From assembly GCF_050459865.1 (NCBI RefSeq), contig NZ_JBCMNM010000047.1, forward strand, positions 33,415 through 97,414: 64,000 bases of DNA. The letters are read 5' to 3'. The position numbers were made by a program, and so were the translations under genes. Positions 1 through 8,587 of this stretch are shown here, piece by piece; the stretch's first letter is position 1; every line of letters starts with the position of its first letter. This stretch comes from Rummeliibacillus pycnus_B. Lineage in GTDB: Bacteria > Bacillota > Bacilli > Bacillales_A > Planococcaceae. The notes beneath the pieces are model-generated. The model did not search any database and was not told the origin of the DNA. It saw only the letters and a program-made list of their open reading frames with translations.

Positions 1-282
1 GTGGCCCATGCGTTCACGACGTACTTTTGCACGTGTTACTTCTACACCACAACGGTCACAAACTACACCTTTATAGCGTACTCGTTTGTATTTACCACAA
101 TGACATTCCCAGTCCTTTGTAGGTCCGAAAATGCGTTCACAGAACAAACCATCTTTTTCTGGTTTAAGTGTACGGTAGTTAATAGTTTCTGGTTTTTTTA
201 CTTCTCCATAAGACCATGAGCGAATTTTATCAGGTGAAGCTAAACCGATTTTCATGTACTCAAAATTATTAACGTCTATCAA
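1..282 (-). CDS. rpoC: RNA polymerase subunit beta' (N-terminal part, runs off the window)
   Basis: The first 94 residues of the beta' subunit, which forms the clamp and part of the active centre of RNA polymerase. The translated start (IDVNNFEYMKIGLASP) is the usual Bacillales RpoC N terminus, followed by the zinc-binding Cys cluster (CHCGKYKR then CDRCG). The start is a TTG codon at 280-282, chosen because a strong ribosome site GGGAGGT lies just upstream (about 290-297) and because family members begin here. The rest of the gene lies beyond position 1. It follows rpoB after 131 bp and is surely co-transcribed with it. Confidence 0.97.
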   Translation of the reverse strand, partial: MIDVNNFEYMKIGLASPDKIRSWSYGEVKKPETINYRTLKPEKDGLFCERIFGPTKDWECHCGKYKRVRYKGVVCDRCGVEVTRAKVRRERMGH

Positions 283-362
283 GGAGCCTACCTCCCTTTA
301 TTCTGAAGTCTTAAACGACTTTTCATTAGCTCGACGATTGATTTATAGATAAAAGGGGTTAA

Positions 363-388
363 GGACAAGCCCATAAATGGTCCTGTCC
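363..388 (-). other. Imperfect hairpin in the rpoB-rpoC intergenic region
   Basis: On the minus strand GGACAGGACCA and TGGGCTTGTCC pair around a TTTA loop, with one wobble and one mismatch. It is not followed by a T-tract, so an RNA processing or stability element between rpoB and rpoC is more likely than a terminator. The function is inference. Confidence 0.3.
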
Positions 389-413
389 AACATCCCAATA
401 CTGTTAAAATAAA

Positions 414-3400
414 TTATTCAGGCGATCCTACTGATGCTTCTTCATTGGCGTTTGAAGTGATATTGAATGAATCGTTAGGTTGAAGATCTTCATCTTCTTC
501 ACTATCACGTAATTCAATTTCTTCATCATTGATTGTTAGCATTTTCACATCTAATCCTAAAGATTGAAGTTCTTTAATTAATACTTTGAAAGATTCAGGA
601 ACGCCTGGTTCAGGAACGCTTTCGCCTTTAACGATAGCTTCGTAAGTTTTAACACGACCTACAACATCATCAGATTTAACTGTTAAGATTTCTTGAAGTG
701 TATATGCTGCACCATATGCTTCAAGAGCCCAAACTTCCATTTCACCAAAACGTTGTCCACCGAATTGCGCTTTACCACCAAGAGGTTGTTGCGTAACTAG
801 TGAGTAAGGACCTGTAGAACGAGCGTGAAGTTTATCATCAACCATGTGAGCAAGTTTGATCATATACATAACCCCAACTGATACACGGTTGTCTAACGGT
901 TCACCTGTACGGCCATCATAAAGGGTTGTTTTACCGTCACGATTCATGCCGGCTTCTTCCATTGTTTTCCATACATCTTCATCAGAGGCACCATCAAATA
1001 CTGGCGTTGCCATGTGAACACCTAAGTAACGAGCAGCCATACCTAAATGCAACTCTAATACTTGTCCGATGTTCATACGAGATGGTACACCTAACGGGTT
1101 TAACATGATGTCAACTGGAGTACCATCTGGAAGGAACGGCATATCTTCTTCCGGTAAGATACGTGAAATTACCCCTTTGTTACCGTGACGACCGGCCATT
1201 TTGTCCCCAACGCGGATTTTACGTTTTTGAACAATGTAGACACGAACCATTTGGTTAACACCTGGAGATAATTCATCGCCATCTTCACGGTTGAAGACTT
1301 TGACATCAAGTACGATACCGCCTGCACCGTGAGGAACACGTAATGACGTATCACGAACTTCACGAGCTTTTTCACCGAAGATTGCATGTAATAAACGTTC
1401 TTCTGCAGTAAGTTCAGTTACGCCTTTAGGAGTTACTTTACCAACTAAGATATCGCCATCATTTACTTCGGCACCGATACGGATAATACCACGTTCATCA
1501 AGGTTACGTAATGCTTCTTCACCGACATTTGGAATATCACGAGTGATTTCTTCAGGTCCGAGTTTCGTATCACGAGCTTCTGATTCGTATTCTTCGATAT
1601 GAACAGAAGTATAAACGTCATTTTTCACAAGGCGTTCGTTCATGATTACAGCATCTTCATAGTTATATCCATTCCAAGTCATGAATGCTACGACTACGTT
1701 ACGGCCAAGTGCTAATTCTCCACATTCCATTGAAGGACCATCTGCAAGAATATCACGAGGTTGAACACGTTCTCCAACTTCCACTAATGGACGTTGGTTG
1801 TAACTTGTACCTTGGTTAGAACGTACAAATTTTTGTAATTTATATTTTGTTAAATCGCCTTTTACTTCTTTTCCGTCGATTTCTTCGATACGACGTACGT
1901 GGATTGAACGTGCTTCTACGTGTTCAACAATACCTGCATATTTTGCAACTACTGCTGCACCTGAGTCACGAGCATCTACGTGTTCCATACCAGTACCAAC
2001 GAATGGAGCTTCTGGGTTTAACAAAGGAACAGCTTGACGTTGCATGTTGGCACCCATTAGAGCACGGTTAGAGTCATCGTTTTCTAAGAATGGAATACAC
2101 GCTGTCGCTGCAGATACTACTTGTTTTGGTGATACGTCCATGTAGTCAACTGTATCACGTTTGAATACAGAGTTATCTCCACGGAAACGACCAACAACTT
2201 CTTCTTCAGTGAACGAGCCATCTGGATTTAATAAAGAGTTTGCTTGAGCTACTACATAGTTATCTTCTTCGTCTGCAGTTAAATAATCAATGTGATCAGT
2301 TAATCGACCTGTTTCAGGATCAACACGACGGTATGGTGTTTCGATAAAGCCGAATTTGTTTACTTTTGCATAACTTGAAAGTGAGTTAATCAAACCAATG
2401 TTTGGACCTTCAGGCGTTTCAATCGGACACATACGACCATAGTGAGAATAGTGAACGTCACGTACTTCGAAACCAGCACGTTCACGTGTTAAACCACCAG
2501 GTCCTAGTGCTGATAGACGACGTTTGTGAGTTAATTCTGCCAATGGGTTTGTTTGGTCCATGAATTGTGATAATTGAGAGCTACCGAAGAATTCTTTAAT
2601 AGCTGCAATTACTGGACGGATATTAATTAATTGTTGTGGCACAATAGACGCTGTGTCGTTAATAGACATACGTTCACGTACGACACGTTCCATACGAGAA
2701 AGACCGATACGGAATTGATTTTGTAGAAGTTCACCTACAGAACGTAGACGACGGTTACCTAAGTGGTCGATATCGTCTGTGTCACCAACTCCATATAGTA
2801 AGTTAAAGAAATAAGACACAGATGCTACTACGTCAGCAGGAGTGATGTGTTTCACTTCTTCTTCAACATAAGCGTTACTGATTACTTTAATTTCTTTTTG
2901 TGCTTCGTCATTAGGAGCATAGATTTTAATCTCTTGAATTTGAATATCGCCTTCTAGAACGCCACCCACTTTAGAAACAGTTTTAAAACCAACACCATTT
3001 TCTAAATATGGAATTAAACGATCTAATACTCGACGGTCAATTAATGTACCAGCTTCAACTAAAATTTCGCCTGTTTCAGGATCTGCTAATGTTTCAGCAA
3101 TTGTTTGATTGAATAGACGGTTTTTAATGTGAAGTTTTTTGTTCATTTTGTAACGACCAACGTTTGCTAAATCATAACGTTTTGGATCGAAGAAACGTGA
3201 ATACAACAGATTTTTTGCACTTTCTACTGTTGGTGGTTCACCAGGACGTAGACGTTCATAGATTTCTAATAATGCTTTTTCTGTGCTTTCAGTGTTGTCT
3301 TTTTCCAATGTGTTACGTAAGAACTCATTATCACCGATTAATTCGATGATTTCTTGGTCAGATGCGAAGCCTAACGCACGTAAAAGCACTGTGATTGGTA

Positions 3401-3968
3401 GTTTACGTGTACGGTCGATACGAACATAGACAACGTCTTTTGCGTCTGTTTCGTATTCAAGCCAAGCTCCACGGTTAGGAATAACTGTAGCGCCAAAACC
3501 TTTTTTACCGTTTTTATCTGTTTTATCGTGATAGTATACACTTGGTGATCTTACTAATTGCGAAACAATAACACGTTCCGCACCGTTAATAATGAAAGTA
3601 CCAGTTTCTGTCATGAGTGGGAAGTCCCCCATGAATACTTCTTGTTCTTTCACTTCTTCTGTTTCTTTGTTAAGCAGACGAACTTTTACACGTAGTGGTG
3701 CAGCATAAGTCACGTCACGTTGTTTACATTCATCGACATCATATTTCGGTTCTCCGAGACTGTAGTCGACGAATTCTAGTGATAGATTTCCTGTAAAGTC
3801 TTCAATTGGTGAAATATCACGGAACATTTCACGTAATCCTTCTTCAAGAAACCACTCGTTAGATGCGCTTTGAATCTCAATAAGATTCGGAAGTTCTAGC
3901 ACCTCTTTAATACGCGCAAAGCTTCTACGCTGGCGGTGTTGTCCGTACTGAACTAGTTGACCTGTCAA
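414..3968 (-). CDS. rpoB: RNA polymerase subunit beta
   Basis: Catalytic beta subunit of RNA polymerase, 1184 residues, full length for the family. The rifampicin-pocket segment (SSQLSQFMDQTNPLAELTHK, then RRLSALGPGGL, roughly residues 465-495) has the normal sensitive-type residues. The MCPIETPEGPNIGL motif and the C-terminal GGKAQFGGQRFGEMEVWAL block are present, and the C terminus is acidic. I chose the TTG start at 3966-3968 (MTGQLVQYG), preceded by GAGGGGTG with six bases of spacing. A GTG three codons upstream overlaps that ribosome site. B. subtilis rpoB uses the same TTG start. Upstream are its own promoter and a leader with a terminator-like hairpin. Confidence 0.98.
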   Translation of the reverse strand: MTGQLVQYGQHRQRRSFARIKEVLELPNLIEIQSASNEWFLEEGLREMFRDISPIEDFTGNLSLEFVDYSLGEPKYDVDECKQRDVTYAAPLRVKVRLLNKETEEVKEQEVFMGDFPLMTETGTFIINGAERVIVSQLVRSPSVYYHDKTDKNGKKGFGATVIPNRGAWLEYETDAKDVVYVRIDRTRKLPITVLLRALGFASDQEIIELIGDNEFLRNTLEKDNTESTEKALLEIYERLRPGEPPTVESAKNLLYSRFFDPKRYDLANVGRYKMNKKLHIKNRLFNQTIAETLADPETGEILVEAGTLIDRRVLDRLIPYLENGVGFKTVSKVGGVLEGDIQIQEIKIYAPNDEAQKEIKVISNAYVEEEVKHITPADVVASVSYFFNLLYGVGDTDDIDHLGNRRLRSVGELLQNQFRIGLSRMERVVRERMSINDTASIVPQQLINIRPVIAAIKEFFGSSQLSQFMDQTNPLAELTHKRRLSALGPGGLTRERAGFEVRDVHYSHYGRMCPIETPEGPNIGLINSLSSYAKVNKFGFIETPYRRVDPETGRLTDHIDYLTADEEDNYVVAQANSLLNPDGSFTEEEVVGRFRGDNSVFKRDTVDYMDVSPKQVVSAATACIPFLENDDSNRALMGANMQRQAVPLLNPEAPFVGTGMEHVDARDSGAAVVAKYAGIVEHVEARSIHVRRIEEIDGKEVKGDLTKYKLQKFVRSNQGTSYNQRPLVEVGERVQPRDILADGPSMECGELALGRNVVVAFMTWNGYNYEDAVIMNERLVKNDVYTSVHIEEYESEARDTKLGPEEITRDIPNVGEEALRNLDERGIIRIGAEVNDGDILVGKVTPKGVTELTAEERLLHAIFGEKAREVRDTSLRVPHGAGGIVLDVKVFNREDGDELSPGVNQMVRVYIVQKRKIRVGDKMAGRHGNKGVISRILPEEDMPFLPDGTPVDIMLNPLGVPSRMNIGQVLELHLGMAARYLGVHMATPVFDGASDEDVWKTMEEAGMNRDGKTTLYDGRTGEPLDNRVSVGVMYMIKLAHMVDDKLHARSTGPYSLVTQQPLGGKAQFGGQRFGEMEVWALEAYGAAYTLQEILTVKSDDVVGRVKTYEAIVKGESVPEPGVPESFKVLIKELQSLGLDVKMLTINDEEIELRDSEEDEDLQPNDSFNITSNANEEASVGSPE

Positions 3969-4029
3969 CTCATTCACCCCTCAATAAAGCGATAATAGGT
4001 CTTTCAGAAACCATGTAAATGTTGTATGA

Positions 4030-4101
4030 TTACGAAAGACAAAAAAGAAAACGAGTTCGTTGATGAGCTCATTTTCGATTAACCAAAGTTAAATTCGAAA
4101 G
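4030..4101 (-). promoter_or_regulatory. Possible attenuator in the rpoB leader (terminator and competing hairpin)
   Basis: On the minus strand, GAAAATGAG and CTCGTTTTC pair (one G-T wobble) and are followed by six T residues, which is the form of an intrinsic terminator at about 4033-4073. It lies downstream of the putative rpoB promoter and upstream of the rpoB start. Just upstream, GAGCTTTCGA can pair with the segments TCGAA and AGCTC that include the 5' half of the terminator stem, so the two structures exclude each other. It could instead simply trim read-through from rplL-ybxB. The pairing is seen; the regulation is inferred. Confidence 0.45.
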
Positions 4102-4163
4102 CTCCTGCTATTTACATTTATAGCCAATAGGCATACGCCTTCAAATTAATATTTTTGCATTGT

Positions 4164-4190
4164 ATTATATTATCACAGCGTTTTTGTCAA
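4164..4190 (-). promoter_or_regulatory. Probable sigma-A promoter of rpoB
   Basis: A perfect TTGACA (4185-4190) is followed by a perfect TATAAT (4164-4169) on the minus strand. The spacer is only 15 bp, and a weaker TAATAC would give 17 bp. It sits between ybxB and rpoB, as expected for the internal rpoB promoter of Bacillales. Confidence 0.6.
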
Positions 4191-4214
4191 GTCAATCTAT
4201 AAGTATTGACAAAT

Positions 4215-4814
4215 TTATTTTGTTGCTTTGATAATCCAATATCCTTTTCTCTTTTCTACTATTTCCACTTCTGAAAATTTTAATTCCAAATGTTCTACAG
4301 TAGATGGTGCGCCTTGTTTCTTCTGAATTACAATCCACAATTCACCTGAATCCACTAATTTCTCATACGCTTCGTCATAGAATCTAAAAATAGTACTTTT
4401 ACCAGCACGAATTGGAGGATTTGTCAAAACAACAGCGACTTGTTCTTCTTGAACAGATGAAAGTGCATCACTTTCATAAATCTGCACATTTTGAACCCCG
4501 TTTAATTCAGCGTTCTTTTTTGCTAGATTGACTGCTCGCTCATTGACATCCATCATTTGAATCATACGGTTTGGATAGCTTTTCGCAATGGACAATCCAA
4601 TCGGGCCATATCCACACCCTACATCTAAAATACATCCTTCAACAGCCGGCATCTCAAAACTATCAATTAATACACGGGAACCAAAATCTACTTCGCTTTT
4701 ACTGAAGACTCCTGCATCTGTTTCAAAAACAAATGAAAATCCTCGAAGATTAAAATTCCATCTATGTGGGTTACTTTCTACTTGTGGCTTATTTGAATAA
4801 TAATGTTCTGACAA
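4215..4814 (-). CDS. ybxB: Class I SAM-dependent methyltransferase of the RsmC-like YbxB family
   Basis: A 199-residue Rossmann-fold methyltransferase. Motif I (LDVGCGYGPIG, about residues 62-72) binds S-adenosylmethionine, and the LTNPPI motif (about residue 130) is typical of enzymes methylating exocyclic nitrogens of bases, as in RsmC (16S rRNA m2G). The exact substrate of YbxB is not established. The start is TTG at 4812-4814 with GGAGGG eight bases upstream. Its place between rplL and rpoB is the conserved Bacillales position. Confidence 0.85.
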   Translation of the reverse strand: MSEHYYSNKPQVESNPHRWNFNLRGFSFVFETDAGVFSKSEVDFGSRVLIDSFEMPAVEGCILDVGCGYGPIGLSIAKSYPNRMIQMMDVNERAVNLAKKNAELNGVQNVQIYESDALSSVQEEQVAVVLTNPPIRAGKSTIFRFYDEAYEKLVDSGELWIVIQKKQGAPSTVEHLELKFSEVEIVEKRKGYWIIKATK

Positions 4815-4845
4815 GAATAATGCCCTCCATCATCTATAGATAAAG

Positions 4846-4876
4846 AAAAAGCTCGTCAAAAAATGACGAGCTTTTT
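4846..4876 (-). terminator. Intrinsic terminator after rplL
   Basis: An 11-bp perfect stem (AAAGCTCGTCA / TGACGAGCTTT) has a T-tract on both sides, so it could act in both directions. It lies between rplL and ybxB and should reduce transcription leaving the abundant ribosomal protein genes. Confidence 0.85.
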
Positions 4877-4894
4877 AGAATCAATCAGCAGAAA

Positions 4895-5254
4895 TTATTT
4901 AACTTCTACAGATGCGCCAACTTCTTCAAGTTTAGCTTTGATTTCTTCAGCTTCTTCTTTAGAAGCGCCTTCTTTAAGAGCTTTAGGAGCGTTATCTACA
5001 ACTTCTTTAGCTTCTTTAAGACCTAAACCAGTGATTTCACGAACCACTTTGATTACTTTAATTTTTTGATCGCCAGCAGAAGCTAAAATAACATCAAAAT
5101 CTGTTTTTTCTTCTGCAGCTGCAGCAGCGCCACCAGCAACTGCTACAGGAGCAGCAGCAGTAACACCGAATTCTTCTTCGATTGCTTTTACTAAATCGTT
5201 TAATTCAAGAACTGTCATAGCTTTAACAGCTTCTAAGATTTGCTCATTGTTCAT
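4895..5254 (-). CDS. rplL: 50S ribosomal protein L7/L12
   Basis: A 119-residue stalk protein. It has the N-terminal dimerisation domain (VLELNDLVKAIEEEFGV), an Ala/Gly-rich hinge around residues 33-50 and the C-terminal factor-binding domain (IKVIKVVREITGLGLKEAK). L7/L12 dimers bind L10 and recruit translation GTPases. The ATG has a strong AGGAGG site. It forms an operon with rplJ 77 bp upstream. Confidence 0.98.
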   Translation of the reverse strand: MNNEQILEAVKAMTVLELNDLVKAIEEEFGVTAAAPVAVAGGAAAAAEEKTDFDVILASAGDQKIKVIKVVREITGLGLKEAKEVVDNAPKALKEGASKEEAEEIKAKLEEVGASVEVK

Positions 5255-5331
5255 TATATTTTCCTCCTATACGGAATGTAAGTTTTTTAGTTTGGTATTA
5301 TGATACCTTGAAGATTAAGCTACACTTAAAA

Positions 5332-5832
5332 TTAAGCGCCTTGTTCTTCTTTTTGTTCTGCAACAGCTTTTGTTACAAGAGCTAAGTTGCGCATTGGAGC
5401 TTGAAGTACTGATAATAGCATAGATAGTAAACCTTCGCGAGATGGAAGTTCTGCCAATGCTTTAACTTCTTCAACACTTGCATAAGCGCCTTCGATAAGA
5501 CCAGCTTTAATTTCTAGTTGTTCATTAGCTTTCGCAAAATCATTGATAATACGCGCAGGAGCAATTACATCTTCATTTGAGAATGCGATTGCGTTTGGAC
5601 CAGTAAGAACTTCGTTAAGTTCTTCATGACCTGCTGCTTCAGCAGCGCGACGAACTAAAGTGTTTTTGTATACTTTAAATTCTACACCAGCTTCACGTAA
5701 TTGTTTACGTAGTTCAGTAACTTGAGATACTGTAAGACCACGGTAGTCAACTACTACTACTGATGCTGCACTTTTAAACTTGTCAGCGATTTCTTGAACA
5801 ACAGCTTGTTTAGCTTCAACTGCTTTGTTCAT
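5332..5832 (-). CDS. rplJ: 50S ribosomal protein L10
   Basis: A 166-residue stalk base protein that anchors L7/L12 to 23S rRNA. The N terminus (KQAVVQEIADKFKSAASVVV, then DYRGLTVSQVTELR) and the KVYKNTLVRRA segment are characteristic. The ATG follows AGGAGGTG. Upstream lies the L10 leader, through which the L10-L12 complex represses its own operon. Confidence 0.98.
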   Translation of the reverse strand: MNKAVEAKQAVVQEIADKFKSAASVVVVDYRGLTVSQVTELRKQLREAGVEFKVYKNTLVRRAAEAAGHEELNEVLTGPNAIAFSNEDVIAPARIINDFAKANEQLEIKAGLIEGAYASVEEVKALAELPSREGLLSMLLSVLQAPMRNLALVTKAVAEQKEEQGA

Positions 5833-5877
5833 CTTGACACCTCCTATAAGAATGGGTCATTTATACCAACAAAAGAA

Positions 5878-6010
5878 AAGCCTCTTGCCATTAGTAGACA
5901 AGAGGCGGAATTTCATCATCTTAAAGTAAGAGTCTGAGTTCCTTTGTCCTCGGTAGGATGATTAAGCGATTACTCGCCCCTACGGTCTACGGTACAAATG
6001 GATGATTCAC
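5878..6010 (-). promoter_or_regulatory. Ribosomal protein L10 leader (autoregulatory RNA)
   Basis: The untranslated region upstream of rplJ has the conserved bases of the Firmicutes L10 leader class and ends in a hairpin GCCTCTTG / CAAGAGGC (5880-5887 with 5899-5906). A short T-rich run follows on the minus strand, just before the rplJ ribosome site. In this family, binding of the L10(L12) complex favours termination. I recognised it by position and sequence; no covariance search was run. Confidence 0.75.
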
Positions 6011-6020
6011 AACGCTATAA

Positions 6021-6049
6021 ATCATAGCAAATGATAATAGGTTTGTCAA
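6021..6049 (-). promoter_or_regulatory. Sigma-A promoter of the rplJ-rplL operon
   Basis: TTGACA (6044-6049) and TATGAT (6021-6026) are separated by 17 bp on the minus strand, immediately upstream of the L10 leader. Confidence 0.8.
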
Positions 6050-6056
6050 CCAAAAA

Positions 6057-6758
6057 TTATTTTGCTGCTGTAGCAGATAGTGGATCAACTTTAATAGATG
6101 GTCCCATTGTAGTAGTTACATGAAGAGATTTAATGTAAGTACCTTTTGCAGCAGCAGGTTTTGCTTTGATGATTACGTCAACAAGAGTTGATAAGTTTTC
6201 AGCTAATTTGTCAGCTTCGAATGAAACTTTACCAATTGGAGCATGAACAATACCAGCTTTGTCAGCACGGTATTCAACTTTACCAGCTTTGATTTCGTTT
6301 ACTGCTTTAGTTACATCGAAAGTAACTGTACCAGTTTTAGGGTTTGGCATTAAGCCTTTAGGTCCTAATACACGACCTAGTTTACCAACTTCACCCATCA
6401 TGTCTGGAGTTGCAACGATTACATCGAAGTCGAACCAGCCTTGTTGGATTTTTTGGATATATTCTGCATCGCCTACGTAATCAGCACCAGCTGCTTCAGC
6501 TTCTTTAATTTTCTCACCTTTAGCGAAAACTAAAACGCGTTGAGTTTTACCAGTACCGTTTGGAAGCACAACTGCTCCACGGATTTGTTGGTCATTTTTA
6601 CGAGTATCGATGTTTAAGTTAAATGCTACTTCAACTGTTGCGTCAAAGTTAACAGTGCTTGTTTTTTTAGCAAGTTCAGCTGCTTCAGCTACTGTGTATT
6701 GTTGGTTACGATCAACTAATTTAGCTGCATCTTGCAATTTTTTACCTTTATTAGCCAT
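6057..6758 (-). CDS. rplA: 50S ribosomal protein L1
   Basis: A 233-residue L1 protein of the mobile stalk at the ribosomal E site. The N terminus MANKGKKLQDAAKLVDRNQQ, the GTGKTQRVLVFAKG block and the GPKGLMPNPKTGTV signature are visible. I chose the ATG at 6756-6758 because AAGGAGG lies eight bases upstream and family members start here. The longer reading frame adds 23 unrelated residues. It lies downstream of rplK. Confidence 0.98.
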   Translation of the reverse strand: MANKGKKLQDAAKLVDRNQQYTVAEAAELAKKTSTVNFDATVEVAFNLNIDTRKNDQQIRGAVVLPNGTGKTQRVLVFAKGEKIKEAEAAGADYVGDAEYIQKIQQGWFDFDVIVATPDMMGEVGKLGRVLGPKGLMPNPKTGTVTFDVTKAVNEIKAGKVEYRADKAGIVHAPIGKVSFEADKLAENLSTLVDVIIKAKPAAAKGTYIKSLHVTTTMGPSIKVDPLSATAAK

Positions 6759-6886
6759 TTTATATTTCCTCCTTGATTGTGGTTGTAACGGATTAAACCT
6801 CCCACGAATAAAGGCTGCGAGTTTCAAATATCACTATAAGAAACATTCGCAACCTCCAAAAAACAATACTTTATCAAGTAATGGGA

Positions 6887-7312
6887 TTAGTCTTCGATCA
6901 CAATACCCATGCTACGTGCAGTACCTTCTACCATTGACATAGCAGCTTCTACTGATGCTGCGTTTAAGTCTGGCATTTTAGTTTCAGCGATTTCGCGTAC
7001 TTTATCGCGTTTCACTGTAGCTACTTTTTTACGGTTTGGTTCACCTGAACCAGATTTAATACCAGCTGCTACTTTAAGTAACACTGCTGCCGGTGGAGTT
7101 TTTGTAATGAATGTGAATGAACGATCTTCAAATACAGAAATCTCAACTGGAATAATCAAACCTGCTTGGTCCGCAGTACGAGCGTTGAATTCTTTACAGA
7201 ATCCCATGATGTTAACACCTGCTTGACCCAATGCAGGACCTACCGGTGGCGCTGGATTTGCTTTACCAGCTGGGATTTGAAGTTTTACAACTTTAACAAC
7301 TTTTTTAGCCAC
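6887..7312 (-). CDS. rplK: 50S ribosomal protein L11
   Basis: A 141-residue L11 that binds the GTPase-associated centre of 23S rRNA. The N-terminal KLQIPAGKANPAPPVGPALG motif and the C-terminal rRNA-binding domain are intact. I chose the GTG at 7310-7312 with AAGGAGG eight bases upstream; it gives the standard family length. Pairs with rplA in one operon. Confidence 0.97.
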   Translation of the reverse strand: MAKKVVKVVKLQIPAGKANPAPPVGPALGQAGVNIMGFCKEFNARTADQAGLIIPVEISVFEDRSFTFITKTPPAAVLLKVAAGIKSGSGEPNRKKVATVKRDKVREIAETKMPDLNAASVEAAMSMVEGTARSMGIVIED

Positions 7313-7450
7313 GAGACACACCTCCTTAAGTCCGTGATGTGGTAATTGGGTTTCCCCTCCCACTCAATATCTGTCTGTCGGCTTAATCCGATAACATTAA
7401 AGATTACTATGCCATAACATGTGATATATTTACACAGTATGACCTATGAA

Positions 7451-7479
7451 ATAATAACACTTTTTAAAATGCAAGGCAA
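7451..7479 (-). promoter_or_regulatory. Probable promoter of rplK-rplA
   Basis: TTGCCT (7474-7479) and TATTAT (7451-7456) with a 17-bp spacer on the minus strand, between nusG and rplK. Confidence 0.6.
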
Positions 7480-7490
7480 GTACCTTACAT

Positions 7491-8024
7491 TTAAACTTTT
7501 AGAACTTGATCAAAATCTAGTTCCATTTTTGTTTCACGGCCGAACATATCAACTGTTACACTGATTTTACCTTTATCAGCGATTATTTCATTTACAATCC
7601 CTTGGAAATGAGCAAAAGGCCCTTCTAGAACTTCTACTAAGTCACCTACGCTAAAGTCTAGATCAACACTTTCTTCGTTTCCACCCATTTGTTGTAGAAT
7701 TGCTTCTACTTCTTCAGGTAATAGCGGTGTCGGTTTTACCCCGCCACCTGAAGAACCGATGAATCCAGTAACACCTGGTGTATTACGAACAACATACCAA
7801 GCATCATCTGTCATAACTAGTTCTACTAGAACATAGCCCGGGAATGTTTTACGCATATATGTTTTTTTACGACCATCTTTAACTTCAGTTTCTTGTTCTT
7901 CCGGAATAATAACTCGGAAGATTTTATCTTGCATCCCCATTGTTTCAACACGTTTTTCTAGGTTTGCTTTAACTTTGTTTTCATAACCTGAATAAGTATG
8001 AACAACATACCAATTTTTTTCCAT
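7491..8024 (-). CDS. nusG: Transcription elongation/pausing factor NusG
   Basis: A 177-residue NusG. It has an N-terminal NGN domain (NWYVVHTYSGYENKVKANLE, then FPGYVLVELVM and NTPGVTGFIG) that binds RNA polymerase, and a C-terminal KOW domain (residues about 125-177). The ribosome site is unusual: GGGAGGG (8048-8054) lies about 24 bases from the ATG, and a small perfect hairpin fills the gap. No alternative start fits the family N terminus. Co-oriented with secE, with a terminator-like hairpin between them. Confidence 0.97.
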   Translation of the reverse strand: MEKNWYVVHTYSGYENKVKANLEKRVETMGMQDKIFRVIIPEEQETEVKDGRKKTYMRKTFPGYVLVELVMTDDAWYVVRNTPGVTGFIGSSGGGVKPTPLLPEEVEAILQQMGGNEESVDLDFSVGDLVEVLEGPFAHFQGIVNEIIADKGKISVTVDMFGRETKMELDFDQVLKV

Positions 8025-8027
8025 AAT

Positions 8028-8055
8028 AGATAGGACTATTCGTCCTTCCCTCCCT
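8028..8055 (-). promoter_or_regulatory. nusG ribosome-binding site set back behind a hairpin
   Basis: On the minus strand GGGAGGG is followed by AGGAC-GAATA-GTCCT, a perfect 5-bp stem, and then seven bases to the ATG. If the hairpin forms, the Shine-Dalgarno site comes to a workable distance; if it does not, spacing is poor. The layout is seen; a control role is inference. Confidence 0.5.
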
Positions 8056-8072
8056 TTCTAAAAGGCAAAATG

Positions 8073-8097
8073 AAAAAACCCGTAACAACACACGGGC
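8073..8097 (-). terminator. Weak terminator between secE and nusG
   Basis: CCCGT and ACGGG pair around a 9-base loop on the minus strand and are followed by six T residues. The stem is short, so termination is probably partial. Confidence 0.5.
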
Positions 8098-8124
8098 AAT
8101 TTCAAACATATTAACTTAATTAAA

Positions 8125-8310
8125 TCACAACTCTAAGTACCAACGCAATAATTTCGAAATACCCAAATCTACTACCATGAAAAACGCAGCCATGATTACC
8201 AATGTTGAAATAACAATCATTGTATATTTCGTTAATTCTTTACGTTTCGGCCAACTTGTTTTTCTCATTTCTGATAGAACGCCGCGGAAAAATTCACCTA
8301 TCTTACCCAT
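8125..8310 (-). CDS. secE: Preprotein translocase subunit SecE
   Basis: A 61-residue single-span SecE. It has a cytoplasmic amphipathic helix (GEFFRGVLSEMRKTSWPKRKEL) with the conserved W-P motif, then one membrane segment around residues 30-52. It stabilises the SecYEG channel. ATG with CGGAGG upstream. The rpmG-secE-nusG order is conserved. Confidence 0.97.
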   Translation of the reverse strand: MGKIGEFFRGVLSEMRKTSWPKRKELTKYTMIVISTLVIMAAFFMVVDLGISKLLRWYLEL

Positions 8311-8355
8311 TCAACCAAACCTCCGAATATAATCATATATACATAACGAATTGTA

Positions 8356-8502
8356 TTATTTAGTTTGTTTATGTAATGTATGCTCATTACAATGAGAACA
8401 ATATTTTTTTAATTCCATTCTTTTTGTACTATCTTTAGCTGCAGGCAACTGATAATTTCTTGCCCCGCATTTTTCACAACTTAGTGCGACTTTTTGTGCC
8501 AT
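8356..8502 (-). CDS. rpmG: 50S ribosomal protein L33 (zinc-ribbon type)
   Basis: A 48-residue protein, small and easily missed. Translation gives MAQKVALSCEKCGARNYQ with a second CSHC pair near residue 35, so all four zinc-ligand cysteines are present; zinc-independent L33 paralogues lack them. It lies between sigH and secE, as rpmGB does in B. subtilis, 45 bp upstream of secE. Confidence 0.95.
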   Translation of the reverse strand: MAQKVALSCEKCGARNYQLPAAKDSTKRMELKKYCSHCNEHTLHKQTK

Positions 8503-8533
8503 AGTATCACCTTTTACACATTTATCCTTTTAA

Positions 8534-8562
8534 ATCCTAACACCTATTATACAAGCTGTCAA
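8534..8562 (-). promoter_or_regulatory. Probable promoter of rpmG-secE-nusG
   Basis: A perfect TTGACA (8557-8562) with TAGGAT (8534-8539) after 17 bp on the minus strand, directly downstream of sigH. Confidence 0.6.
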
Positions 8563-8587
8563 CTAACCCCTCTACGCTATTAAGCTA

